Part shown: piece after piece, positions 1-6,167 of the stretch
Layout of the letters: every line of letters begins with the position of its first letter
Numbering within the stretch: the first letter of the stretch is position 1
The notes under the pieces: model-generated
Database searches by the model: none
What the model saw: only the letters and a program-made list of their open reading frames with translations
What the model was told of the DNA's origin: nothing
NCBI GenBank assembly: GCA_021163175.1
Contig: JAGGXG010000075.1
Span: 1-10,523 of the forward strand
DNA: 10,523 nt
DNA from: Thermoplasmata archaeon
GTDB taxonomy: Archaea > Thermoplasmatota > E2 > UBA202 > JdFR-43
Reading direction: 5' to 3'
Translations under genes and position numbers: made by a program

Positions 1-157
1 ATTCATACGGGCTAATGGTATAGGGTCTCCCTCTTTTACTCTTTCTATCAAATGGTTTTCCGAGTTTCTTTGCTTTTGATCGAATAAAATAGTAAAGATT
101 TTTAATGTTGCCCAATTTATATTTCGCATCGTATTTCTTCCAGTATCTCATTCCCAT
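1..157 (-). CDS. Probable transposase, N-terminal part (gene runs off the left edge)
   Basis: An open frame on the minus strand begins at ATG 157 (M-G-M) or, more simply, at ATG 151 (M-R-Y-W-K-K) and stays open for about 50 codons to the window edge with no stop. The visible protein is very basic. It carries K-L-G-N-I-K-N-L-Y-Y-F-I-R and then D-R-K-S-K-R-G-R-P-Y-T-I-S-P-Y-E. A basic stretch ending in an R-G-R-P motif and followed by a short S/P-Y-E segment is typical of the DNA-binding N-terminus of many insertion-sequence transposases. The catalytic part lies outside the window, so the family cannot be named. Neighbours support a mobile origin: a strong hairpin covers the start codon and a broken gene follows. 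A host DNA-binding protein is the main alternative. Confidence 0.5.
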   Translation of the reverse strand, partial: MGMRYWKKYDAKYKLGNIKNLYYFIRSKAKKLGKPFDRKSKRGRPYTISPYE

Positions 158-184
158 CCCCTGTTCCACTACGGGGATGGGAAT
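150..184. repeat. 12-bp perfect inverted repeat (hairpin) over the transposase start
   Basis: Bases 150-161 (ATTCCCATCCCC) are the exact reverse complement of 173-184, with an 11-base loop. On the minus strand both candidate start codons (157 and 151) fall inside the 3' arm. RNA reading in from upstream would therefore hide the start in a stable GC-rich stem. The sequence is not repeated elsewhere in the window, so it is not a visible CRISPR repeat. It could also be a subterminal structure of the element or a terminator. Confidence 0.7.
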
Positions 185-190
185 TTAAAT
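183..190 (-). promoter_or_regulatory. TATA-like box for the left-edge gene
   Basis: The AT-only run AATTTAAA lies about 30 bases upstream of ATG 157. A start site 22-27 bases downstream would fall in or near the hairpin loop, so the gene's own mRNA would lack the 5' arm of the stem. This is weak evidence based on composition and spacing only. Confidence 0.25.
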
Positions 191-238
191 CTCACGATTT
201 TTTCGACAATCTCGTTTTTCATACTCTTTGTTTATTCT

Positions 239-572
239 CTTGGAGTTGTTGGCTACAAGATTGCAAAATGATGTTGCATTTAGGGTTGAAATGGACTGAG
301 CCAATAAAATTTAAGTTTTTGCAGAATGAAGAAATAGGGCATAGAAAAGTGCTGGAAAATCTTTTTAAGAAAAAGTTGCCTGAAGAGAACATGGGCAGCA
401 AATTTTTACAAAGATATGGAGGAAAAATTGGAAAAGGAGGAAGAAAGCTATAGCAAGATATCTTTCAGCTATGGAAGAGAGCCATTATTACCTGCTAAAA
501 AGCGAGCTTGAATTGGCTTATAACTTTGAGTTGTATGATGAAGTGCATGGGATGATGCATCTCGGCCCATAA
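239..572 (+). pseudogene. Decayed ferritin-like / rubrerythrin-type diiron protein gene
   Basis: Coding-like text continues across three frames. Frame A (about 295-390) gives K-F-K-F-L-Q-N-E-E-I-G-H-R-K-V-L-E-N-L. Frame B (about 407-445) gives Y-K-D-M-E-E-K-L-E-K-E-E-E. Frame C (444-572) gives A-I-A-R-Y-L-S-A-M-E-E-S-H-Y-Y-L-L-K-S-E-L and ends with H-L-G-P before TAA at 570-572. Frames A and C each hold an E-x-x-H motif, the paired diiron ligand signature of ferritin-like four-helix proteins, with helix-like text after each. A further stretch at 239-268 (G-Y-K-I-A-K) may be a remnant of helix 1. At least two, probably four, frameshifts would be needed to rejoin the pieces, and no good start codon is left. 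The nearby transposase-like gene suggests decay after an insertion. Sequencing errors are less likely because genes from 646 onward read cleanly. Confidence 0.6.
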
Positions 573-613
573 CTGCATTGTTCTTGAAAGTATTTCATGA
601 AAAGCAAGAAACA

Positions 614-624
614 CTAAATATTAA
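614..624 (+). promoter_or_regulatory. TATA-like box of hypD
   Basis: An AT-only stretch (CTAAATATTAA) is centred about 27 bases before the hypD ATG. There is no Shine-Dalgarno motif between it and the ATG, consistent with a leaderless or very short-leader transcript. Confidence 0.4.
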
Positions 625-645
625 AAAATCATATTCATTGTAAGC

Positions 646-1725
646 ATGTTTCAATTTAGAGATGAGGGAATAGCCAAAAAAATATATCAGGAATTGAAAA
701 AAAGGAAACTCAATCTAAAAATAATGCATGTTTGTGGAACACATCAGGATACACTTGTTAGACATGGATTGGACAAAATATTTTTCGATGCTGGAATTGA
801 TGTAAGAGAAGGACCAGGTTGCCCCGTTTGTGTTACAACAATAAGAGAAATAGAAGAAGTTAAAGCAATCACAGATAAAGCAATCATTGCATTATATGGG
901 GATATGCTTCGCTCTCCCGGCAAGGATGGTTCTCTTGCAGATGAGAGAGCAAAAGGAAAGGATATAAGGGTCGTTTACAGTATAGAGGATGCAGTTGAAA
1001 TAGCAGAGAGAACAAAAAAGCCAGTTGTATTTTTTGGTGTGGGTTTTGAAACAACAGCTCCATCAACAGCATATGTAATAAAAAGAATGCCGCCCAATTT
1101 TTATGTTTACAGCTCGCATCGCCGCACGCCGCCTGCTGTAATTGGCATCGCCGCTATGGGGCGCGTTGATTTGGATGGCATAATATTGCCGGGGCATGTT
1201 TCTACGATAATAGGAAGCAAACCATGGGAGCCAATATCTGAAAAATATGGAATTCCACAGGTTATAGCAGGTTTTGAGCCTCTTGATATGCTCATGGCTG
1301 TTTATATGATTGTGAGGCAGATCGAGGATGGTAAGGCAAGAGTTGAGATCGAGTATAGCAGGGTTGTTAAGCCGGAGGGGAATAAAAAGGCACTTGATTT
1401 ACTCGATGAAGTTTTTTATTCTAGCGACATAGAATGGCGTGGATTTCCTGTTTTGAAGGAGAGTGGCCTCGAGATAAAAGAGGAATATGATGAGATAAAC
1501 GCAAAAAAGGTTTTTGAAGATGTTATAGAGCATGTAAAGGATCAGGAATTCGAAGAACCGCCTGGATGCAGGTGCAGCGAGGTCATAAGAGGAGAAATAC
1601 ATTCATGGGAATGTCCATTGTTTGGCAAAGTTTGCACGCCATCGACGCCAGTCGGCCCATGCATGGTGAGCAGCGAGGGAGCATGCGCCATCGAATACAA
1701 ATATGGTCATGGGAAAAATTATTGA
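646..1725 (+). CDS. hypD: Hydrogenase maturation protein HypD
   Basis: HypD is the iron-sulfur scaffold that, with HypC, carries the Fe(CN)2CO group being built for the active site of [NiFe] hydrogenases. It acts in the cytoplasm with HypE and HypF. All family marks are present in 359 residues, a normal length: M-H-V-C-G-T-H-Q around Cys30, G-P-G-C-P-V-C-V with Cys59 and Cys62, G-F-E-T-T-A-P at 133-139, L-P-G-H-V-S at 181-186, and a C-terminal cluster with Cys308, 310, 323, 330, 339 and 347 that includes the [4Fe-4S] ligands. The N-terminus Q-F-R-D-E matches the usual family start, so ATG 646 is right. The gene overlaps the convergent hypC by 7 bases instead of following it in an operon. No hydrogenase or other hyp gene is in the window. 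Confidence 0.97.
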   Translation: MFQFRDEGIAKKIYQELKKRKLNLKIMHVCGTHQDTLVRHGLDKIFFDAGIDVREGPGCPVCVTTIREIEEVKAITDKAIIALYGDMLRSPGKDGSLADERAKGKDIRVVYSIEDAVEIAERTKKPVVFFGVGFETTAPSTAYVIKRMPPNFYVYSSHRRTPPAVIGIAAMGRVDLDGIILPGHVSTIIGSKPWEPISEKYGIPQVIAGFEPLDMLMAVYMIVRQIEDGKARVEIEYSRVVKPEGNKKALDLLDEVFYSSDIEWRGFPVLKESGLEIKEEYDEINAKKVFEDVIEHVKDQEFEEPPGCRCSEVIRGEIHSWECPLFGKVCTPSTPVGPCMVSSEGACAIEYKYGHGKNY

Positions 1726-1931
1726 TTCAGCAGCTCCTCCCATGTCTTTAAAGTTTCCAAAGCTTCCTTTTCGTCAAGCTTTTGTATGGCAAAACCAGCA
1801 TGAACAATAACATAATCTCCAACATTTGCATCAATCAAACTTATGTTTGCTTTTCTAATAGCCCCTCCATAGTCAACTATTGCATGTTCTCCATTTATTT
1901 TTACAATCCTTCCTGGAATGGCAAGACACAT
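1719..1931 (-). CDS. hypC: Hydrogenase maturation chaperone HypC (HypC/HybG/HupF family)
   Basis: HypC is the small chaperone that binds HypD during assembly of the Fe(CN)2CO unit and then delivers it to the hydrogenase large subunit precursor. The 70-residue product starts M-C-L-A-I-P-G-R, the diagnostic N-terminus; Cys2 is exposed after Met removal and is the essential iron ligand of the family. The beta-barrel core follows (A-I-V-D-Y-G-G, V-G-D-Y-V-I-V-H-A-G-F-A-I), then a helical tail with E-A-L-E-T-L. Both the length and the G-D-Y-V-I-V-H-A-G-F motif are typical. The start lies 38 bases after the stop of an 80-residue gene on the same strand, so the two are probably cotranscribed. A weak AT box (TTAAAAT) about 24 bases upstream could give a separate start. 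The 3' end overlaps that of hypD on the other strand. Confidence 0.95.
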   Translation of the reverse strand: MCLAIPGRIVKINGEHAIVDYGGAIRKANISLIDANVGDYVIVHAGFAIQKLDEKEALETLKTWEELLNQ

Positions 1932-1969
1932 CGTTTTTATACCCCTGCCCTATTTTAACTTTTGCTCTC

Positions 1970-2212
1970 TTAGCACAAAAGAATTTTGTCCAAACCTTTT
2001 TTCTCGCACTTCCTTTCTATTATTCTTTCGATATTTTCCAAAGCTTCACAATACTTGTAAAATTTTTTGACAGGTAGCTCATCTCTCCTGAAGGAGCATT
2101 TATTTAAATAATTCTCAATCTGAGAAAGATAGAAAAAAGCCCTCCATACAAGCTTTTGTATATCTTCCGGCAATTCATTTATTTTTTCTGGCTCACATCT
2201 GCATATCTGCAT
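1970..2212 (-). CDS. Hypothetical 80-residue Cys-containing protein upstream of hypC
   Basis: I do not recognise this protein. It has 80 residues and is probably cytoplasmic, with no signal or membrane segment. It opens with M-Q-I-C-R-C, and its six cysteines are at 4, 6, 39, 55, 69 and 80, the last being the final residue. The rest is rich in Lys, Glu and Ile and looks helical (for example 20-37 and 49-72). Codon use resembles the neighbouring genes. A clear TATA box sits 25 bases before the ATG, and the stop is 38 bases before hypC, so it likely heads a two-gene unit with hypC. The CxC near the N-terminus could bind metal, and a role near hydrogenase maturation is possible from position alone. 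It does not match HypA, which has two CxxC pairs in a longer protein. Confidence 0.6.
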   Translation of the reverse strand: MQICRCEPEKINELPEDIQKLVWRAFFYLSQIENYLNKCSFRRDELPVKKFYKYCEALENIERIIERKCEKKGLDKILLC

Positions 2213-2231
2213 TTATATGGAATGGCAGGCG

Positions 2232-2240
2232 ATATATAAT
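2232..2240 (-). promoter_or_regulatory. TATA box of the 80-residue gene / hypC unit
   Basis: The minus strand reads ATTATATAT, centred about 25 bases before ATG 2212. With no ribosome-binding motif before that ATG, this predicts a leaderless transcript. Confidence 0.5.
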
Positions 2241-2303
2241 AAATTTACTCACCCATAACATAAAGAAAAATTTGAGAACAAGCCCGCTTCTTTGTCAACA
2301 AAA

Positions 2304-2311
2304 TTATATAT
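2304..2311 (+). promoter_or_regulatory. TATA box of the secreted protease gene
   Basis: TTATATAT is centred about 23 bases before ATG 2331. The spacing predicts a leaderless mRNA and argues against the upstream TTG at 2292, which lies before the TATA box and so could not be transcribed from it. Confidence 0.55.
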
Positions 2312-2330
2312 TCCTACTTTATTTGAATTT

Positions 2331-3770
2331 ATGAAGGGGAAAATAGCCCTCTTATTAATTTTGTCCTTTGCAATTGTTTCACCATCCTTTTCTCTGCAAC
2401 CCAGTGAAAAAAATTCAGGGAATTTAATAACTGCATATCCTCTCGGTTGTATTCCAGCAAAATTAAATGAAAATGTAAGCATCGGTAGCAAACCAATTCT
2501 TTCCACCTCGCCTCTCCCATCAAGCTGGGACTGGAGAAATTATTTGGGGCAGGACTGGACGACGCCTGCAAAAAATCAGGGTAACTGCGGCTCCTGCTGG
2601 GATTTCGCTGCTATCGGCGCCCTAGAATCGATAATAAAAATAAGGGAAGGCTGTGCATCTTTCAATCCTGATCTCTCCGAGCAATATCTTCTTTCGTGCC
2701 CTCCCGACAGCGGAGGCTGCAGCGGATGGAACGCATATAATGCCTATAAATACATGTTCATGCACGGTGGCGCCCTGCTGGAAGATTGTTTCCCTTACAG
2801 GGCAGATGATGACATTCCATGCAGCAAAAAATGCCCCGACTGGAAAGAAAAGCTTGTTCCGATAATTGGGTATGGATATGTTCCAAATCCTAGAAGAGAT
2901 TATATGAAAAGAATGCTTGTGGAAAGCGGGCCATTTGTTGTTGATATGGCTGTCTATAATGATTTCTTTTCATATAGTGGGGGCGTATATGAGCATCCGG
3001 GAGATGAGCCTTCAAGTCACATAAATCACCAGGTTATTCTTGTAGGATATGACGATGCCCAGCAATGCTGGATATGCAAGAACAGCTGGGGAAAATACTG
3101 GGGGGAGAATGGATTTTTCAGGATAAAATATGGAGATTGCCAGATCGAATATGTAATGATATATGTAAATTATGATAGCAACGACTACAACTGGCCTCCC
3201 GCCGCCGACGCAGGAGGGCCATATTTTGGACATGCTGGTGATGAAATAACATTCAATGGAAACAAAAGCGCTGATCCTGATGGCGACGAGCTTTCTTATA
3301 TCTGGAACTTTGGAGATGGAAACACGAGCAACGAACAAAATCCAAAGCATGCTTATTCAGAAGAAGGGATTTATACTGTTAATCTGACTGTTGTAGATGC
3401 TAAAAACCAGAGTGATTCTGATCGTGCGATTGTATATATAGACAACACATCTCCAGATATACAGATAATAAAACCAAAAGAAGGTTGCATTTACTTTTTT
3501 GACAATGAATATGCATGGATTCTTGGGAGAATCTTTCATAAGCCAATTGCAATCGGCGGGTTAACCATACTTGCTCACGCAAAGGACAACATTGGTATTG
3601 ATAAAGTTGAATTTTATATCGATGGCAAGTTATCTTTTGTTGATAAGAGCACACCATATCTATATTACTGGGAAAATGCAACCAATGGTGAGCATATCAT
3701 AAAGGTCATAGCTTACGATAAATTGGGAAATAAAAAGGAAGAAAGCATAAATGTAATCAGATTCGGTTAA
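2331..3770 (+). CDS. Secreted papain-family (C1A) cysteine protease with PKD and Ig-like domains
   Basis: This is an exported peptidase that should cut proteins outside the cell. From ATG 2331 it has 479 residues. Residues 1-22 form a clear Sec signal (M-K-G-K, hydrophobic core, S-P-S-F-S). A short linker of about 40 residues replaces the usual long I29 pro-inhibitor. The papain domain spans about 63-282: oxyanion Gln83 and nucleophile Cys89 in K-N-Q-G-N-C-G-S-C-W, catalytic His233 in I-N-H-Q-V-I-L-V-G-Y, and Asn251 in K-N-S-W-G. A PKD domain (about 290-372, with W-N-F-G-D-G-N) and a Big_7-type Ig domain (about 375-477, with K-V-E-F-Y-I-D-G) follow. Most of its 13 cysteines lie in the protease domain and probably form disulfides. 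There is no C-terminal membrane anchor. Its stop codon overlaps that of the convergent transglutaminase-like gene. Confidence 0.93.
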   Translation: MKGKIALLLILSFAIVSPSFSLQPSEKNSGNLITAYPLGCIPAKLNENVSIGSKPILSTSPLPSSWDWRNYLGQDWTTPAKNQGNCGSCWDFAAIGALESIIKIREGCASFNPDLSEQYLLSCPPDSGGCSGWNAYNAYKYMFMHGGALLEDCFPYRADDDIPCSKKCPDWKEKLVPIIGYGYVPNPRRDYMKRMLVESGPFVVDMAVYNDFFSYSGGVYEHPGDEPSSHINHQVILVGYDDAQQCWICKNSWGKYWGENGFFRIKYGDCQIEYVMIYVNYDSNDYNWPPAADAGGPYFGHAGDEITFNGNKSADPDGDELSYIWNFGDGNTSNEQNPKHAYSEEGIYTVNLTVVDAKNQSDSDRAIVYIDNTSPDIQIIKPKEGCIYFFDNEYAWILGRIFHKPIAIGGLTILAHAKDNIGIDKVEFYIDGKLSFVDKSTPYLYYWENATNGEHIIKVIAYDKLGNKKEESINVIRFG

Positions 3771-4744
3771 TCCACAAACACTATTTGCGGAGCTTTTTCA
3801 AGTGTTATCTTTGGTATCTTGGCCTTATATTTCTTTCTCACCATCTCATCATATGCTTCTTCTCCCATTTCCTGCAATATTTTTCTTCCTTTTTCTCTTG
3901 CTTTTTCCATGCTCATATCCACTTTCAGTCTTTCTCCTCTTGCAATCCAGTTGGTGAGCAAATTCCATGCCATGCCTACGCCATACGGTAAGCCTTCTAG
4001 CACCATCTCAGTTCCCTTCACTGGCAAATTCCATATTCCAGTTGGATCTTCTCCAAGTTTTGCCAATGGAATGCCCATCGCCGCTTCATATTCTGGTGTA
4101 AATGTTGGATCTGCTATAACCCACTCACCATCTATATATATCTCTCCTGTTCCATGAAGCATGAATGCTCCCATGGCATCGTACCATTCCTTTACAATCT
4201 CTGAGGCAGTAACCTCGTTTTGATACAATGATTCGACAACTGCAAGGCTATAGAGGCGATATCGGGCTGGCACGCCGCCTGCGCGAAGCAGAGCAATCAT
4301 CAATGAAAGCTGATGTATGCATGTTCCACTTCCACGCCTGAGTGTGTCAACTTCCCTATCCAATCCAACGAAAGCAAGTTTTATGTTTCTTTTAACAAAA
4401 TTGAAAACATTGTTGGCGTATTCATATGGCTCAAGCTCGAAGGCGCCAAGTTCATTAGCAAGAGCTATAATTTCAGGAGCATGACTGTTGCACAGGTGTG
4501 TGGGGCGTAAATAACGTTTGTTTTCCTTATAATATGGCATCCCTGGTTTATATTCAGGTATTTCATATGGCAACTCATGTTTCAATTGTTCCTCCATCTT
4601 TCTAGCCTGCATATTGCTTTTCATTATAAGCACTGGATGCTTCACCATGGCTTTCAATAAAGCTGGCAAGGCTCCCATGGTTATTTTCAGCATTTTCCAT
4701 GGAATTACATATCCTTTCTCCCTGATTTCTCTCAATTTTCCCAT
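3767..4744 (-). CDS. Transglutaminase-fold (papain-like) protein paired with a LuxE-like enzyme
   Basis: The 325-residue product (numbered from ATG 4744) has a transglutaminase-like core with an intact triad: Cys142 in R-G-S-G-T-C-I-H-Q-L-S, His197 in M-L-H-G-T-G-E-I-Y-I-D, and Asp212 in W-V-I-A-D-P-T. Prokaryotic members are mostly proteases or amide-forming acyltransferases, so the reaction is open. Residues 20-45 are hydrophobic, but K-rich breaks make a membrane helix uncertain. Roughly the last 60 residues are charged and helical. GTG 4753 would add three residues. ATG 4744 is preferred because it follows a GGTGG ribosome-binding motif and lies one base after the stop of the LuxE-like gene, giving translational coupling. 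That tight link suggests the two proteins act on the same substrate. Confidence 0.85.
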   Translation of the reverse strand: MGKLREIREKGYVIPWKMLKITMGALPALLKAMVKHPVLIMKSNMQARKMEEQLKHELPYEIPEYKPGMPYYKENKRYLRPTHLCNSHAPEIIALANELGAFELEPYEYANNVFNFVKRNIKLAFVGLDREVDTLRRGSGTCIHQLSLMIALLRAGGVPARYRLYSLAVVESLYQNEVTASEIVKEWYDAMGAFMLHGTGEIYIDGEWVIADPTFTPEYEAAMGIPLAKLGEDPTGIWNLPVKGTEMVLEGLPYGVGMAWNLLTNWIARGERLKVDMSMEKAREKGRKILQEMGEEAYDEMVRKKYKAKIPKITLEKAPQIVFVD

Positions 4745-4745
4745 A

Positions 4746-6104
4746 TTAACCACCCATCATTATTCTCCTCATTTCCTCCGCACAACCCCTTATTTCCTCC
4801 CCCTTTATCCTGCTTATCTCGGGCTCCAGAACATACCCTTCTCTTCCACACTCGCACGAGTTTTTCAATTTAACCTTATCTCCTGTTATAATAAAACCAG
4901 GATAGCTCCTTGGAATAGCGTCCAAAAATGCAAATCTTCCCTCTTCGCCCTCACCAACTGGATCACCTTCCTCATCCAGCACAAAAGGATGGAAATATGT
5001 TTTTGGAATATGAAGCATGTGGCTTTGCGGACAATGAACCATGTAACCGTTTCCTTCCACCATACCATACAAATCTAGGCAGTTCTCGGAGGGGATGCCG
5101 AAAAATTTCTCAACTCTTTTACGGAATTCCTCGACAGGCACTCTGCTGTCCTCCTGCGTTTTCCAGCCGCCTCCCGTCAGCACAGCGCCGCGCTCGCCAA
5201 AATCGAATGATATGCCTTCCTCTTCCATTTTGTCCATCACCATGCTGAGTATGAAGGGGGCGCCAGCGAAAAATATTCTGTCGTTGTTTTTATCGCGCTC
5301 TTCAGCCCATTTTATTATTTTGTTTACCATCTTTTCATTCATTTTTTTCATGGCGGAGCGTATGAATTTACTCATCATCTTTTCCTTGAAGTTTCTTATA
5401 TTCCCCATTGAAATACGGAGCAAATCTGTTGTTATTTTCGTTTCTATTGCAACTCTCGCATCCTTAACCAGGTCAAAAAGAACTGCTGTTACTTTCCCAA
5501 CATATATGTTGGTTGTTCTTGGATCAGGGAATAAAAGATATGCATATGTGTCATAGTCCCACCAATGTTGCAACATATCTATGGCACTTTTCGCAATTGA
5601 ATATTCAGCCATTTTGTAGCTTTTCTCATCTCTCGGAATGAATGTGAAACGGCCCGTTGTTCCGCTGCTGTAGGCGACGATGATGCCCGCCTCTTTAAAA
5701 GCATCTATCACCTCATCATAAGTTGGATTTTTTCCTTTTATAACAACTTTTGGCAATTCAATACTCATTATATTTGCAAGCCACACTGCAAACTCTCTAC
5801 CAGATGGATACTCCTTGAAAAATTCGTGCGGGATTAAAGGAATTTTAACAAAATCATCTATGCTTTTTATATCATCAGGCGTAACATTTTTTTCCCTACA
5901 CAATTTGCGATAAAATGCATTGTTTTCATAATGATGCCTGAAGGCATATTTTATAGCCTTGAATTTATATACATCTGCCTCCTTATCAGGAATGGAAAAG
6001 AAACTTGTAGGCTTATATATTGCTTTATCTACAGGCGTTTCTATAGGCATTACATATTTTTTCGCTCTCTCGTTGAATCTATCTATGAAACTATATCGAA
6101 GCAT
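4746..6104 (-). CDS. LuxE-like acyl-protein synthetase / adenylate-forming (ANL-type) enzyme
   Basis: LuxE-family enzymes activate a carboxylic acid with ATP to an acyl-adenylate and pass the acyl group to a cysteine. This 452-residue protein shows the phosphate-binding loop Y-S-S-G-T-T-G (145-151), L-T-G-G-G-W-K (309-315), which is characteristic of the LuxE branch, Y-G-M-V-E (346-350) in place of the usual Y-G-x-T-E, and T-G-D-K (407-410), the ribose-binding Asp motif. A C-E-C-G at 417-420 may bind metal. Cys441, eleven residues from the end, sits where bacterial LuxE carries its acylated Cys, but that match is inference. A separate C-terminal lid domain is not evident. No luxC or luxD homologue is near. 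It heads an operon with the transglutaminase-like gene and has its own TATA box. Phenylacetate-CoA ligase-like activity is the main alternative. Confidence 0.85.
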   Translation of the reverse strand: MLRYSFIDRFNERAKKYVMPIETPVDKAIYKPTSFFSIPDKEADVYKFKAIKYAFRHHYENNAFYRKLCREKNVTPDDIKSIDDFVKIPLIPHEFFKEYPSGREFAVWLANIMSIELPKVVIKGKNPTYDEVIDAFKEAGIIVAYSSGTTGRFTFIPRDEKSYKMAEYSIAKSAIDMLQHWWDYDTYAYLLFPDPRTTNIYVGKVTAVLFDLVKDARVAIETKITTDLLRISMGNIRNFKEKMMSKFIRSAMKKMNEKMVNKIIKWAEERDKNNDRIFFAGAPFILSMVMDKMEEEGISFDFGERGAVLTGGGWKTQEDSRVPVEEFRKRVEKFFGIPSENCLDLYGMVEGNGYMVHCPQSHMLHIPKTYFHPFVLDEEGDPVGEGEEGRFAFLDAIPRSYPGFIITGDKVKLKNSCECGREGYVLEPEISRIKGEEIRGCAEEMRRIMMGG

Positions 6105-6120
6105 TAAGAATTTAAGTTAC

Positions 6121-6134
6121 TTTTATAAATAAAA
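6121..6134 (-). promoter_or_regulatory. TATA box of the LuxE-like/transglutaminase operon
   Basis: The minus strand reads TTTTATTTATAAAA, with TTTATAAA about 23 bases before ATG 6104. It lies in the 63-base gap after the ligase gene and suggests that the pair is transcribed independently of ku-lig, as a leaderless mRNA. Confidence 0.5.
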
Positions 6135-6167
6135 TCTACCTAAAAAAAGATTGAATGCTGTTAAACT

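Noticed and set aside
150..184. Single CRISPR repeat
   Set aside because: The palindrome resembles some archaeal repeats, but no second copy or spacer pattern exists in the window, and it overlaps the start of an open gene.
268..453. Intact 61-residue plus-strand gene
   Set aside because: Only its middle (about 295-390) is coding-like; the text continues in other frames as a ferritin-like remnant, so it is part of a pseudogene.
1..645. tRNA or other structured RNA in the left intergenic region
   Set aside because: No cloverleaf, T-loop motif or conserved RNA signature was found; the region is explained by the partial gene, the hairpin and the pseudogene.
2292..2330. Upstream TTG start adding 13 residues to the secreted protease
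   Set aside because: It would put extra residues before a perfect signal peptide and lies upstream of the TATA box; ATG 2331 fits both.
3012..3350. 112-codon minus-strand open frame
   Set aside because: It is antisense to the protease and PKD domains, which are certain.
4745..4753. GTG start for the transglutaminase-like gene
   Set aside because: It adds only three residues and lies on the GGTGG motif that serves as ribosome-binding site for ATG 4744.
4614..5078. 154-codon plus-strand open frame
   Set aside because: It is antisense to the LuxE-like and transglutaminase-like genes, whose motifs are unmistakable; composition is that of a shadow.
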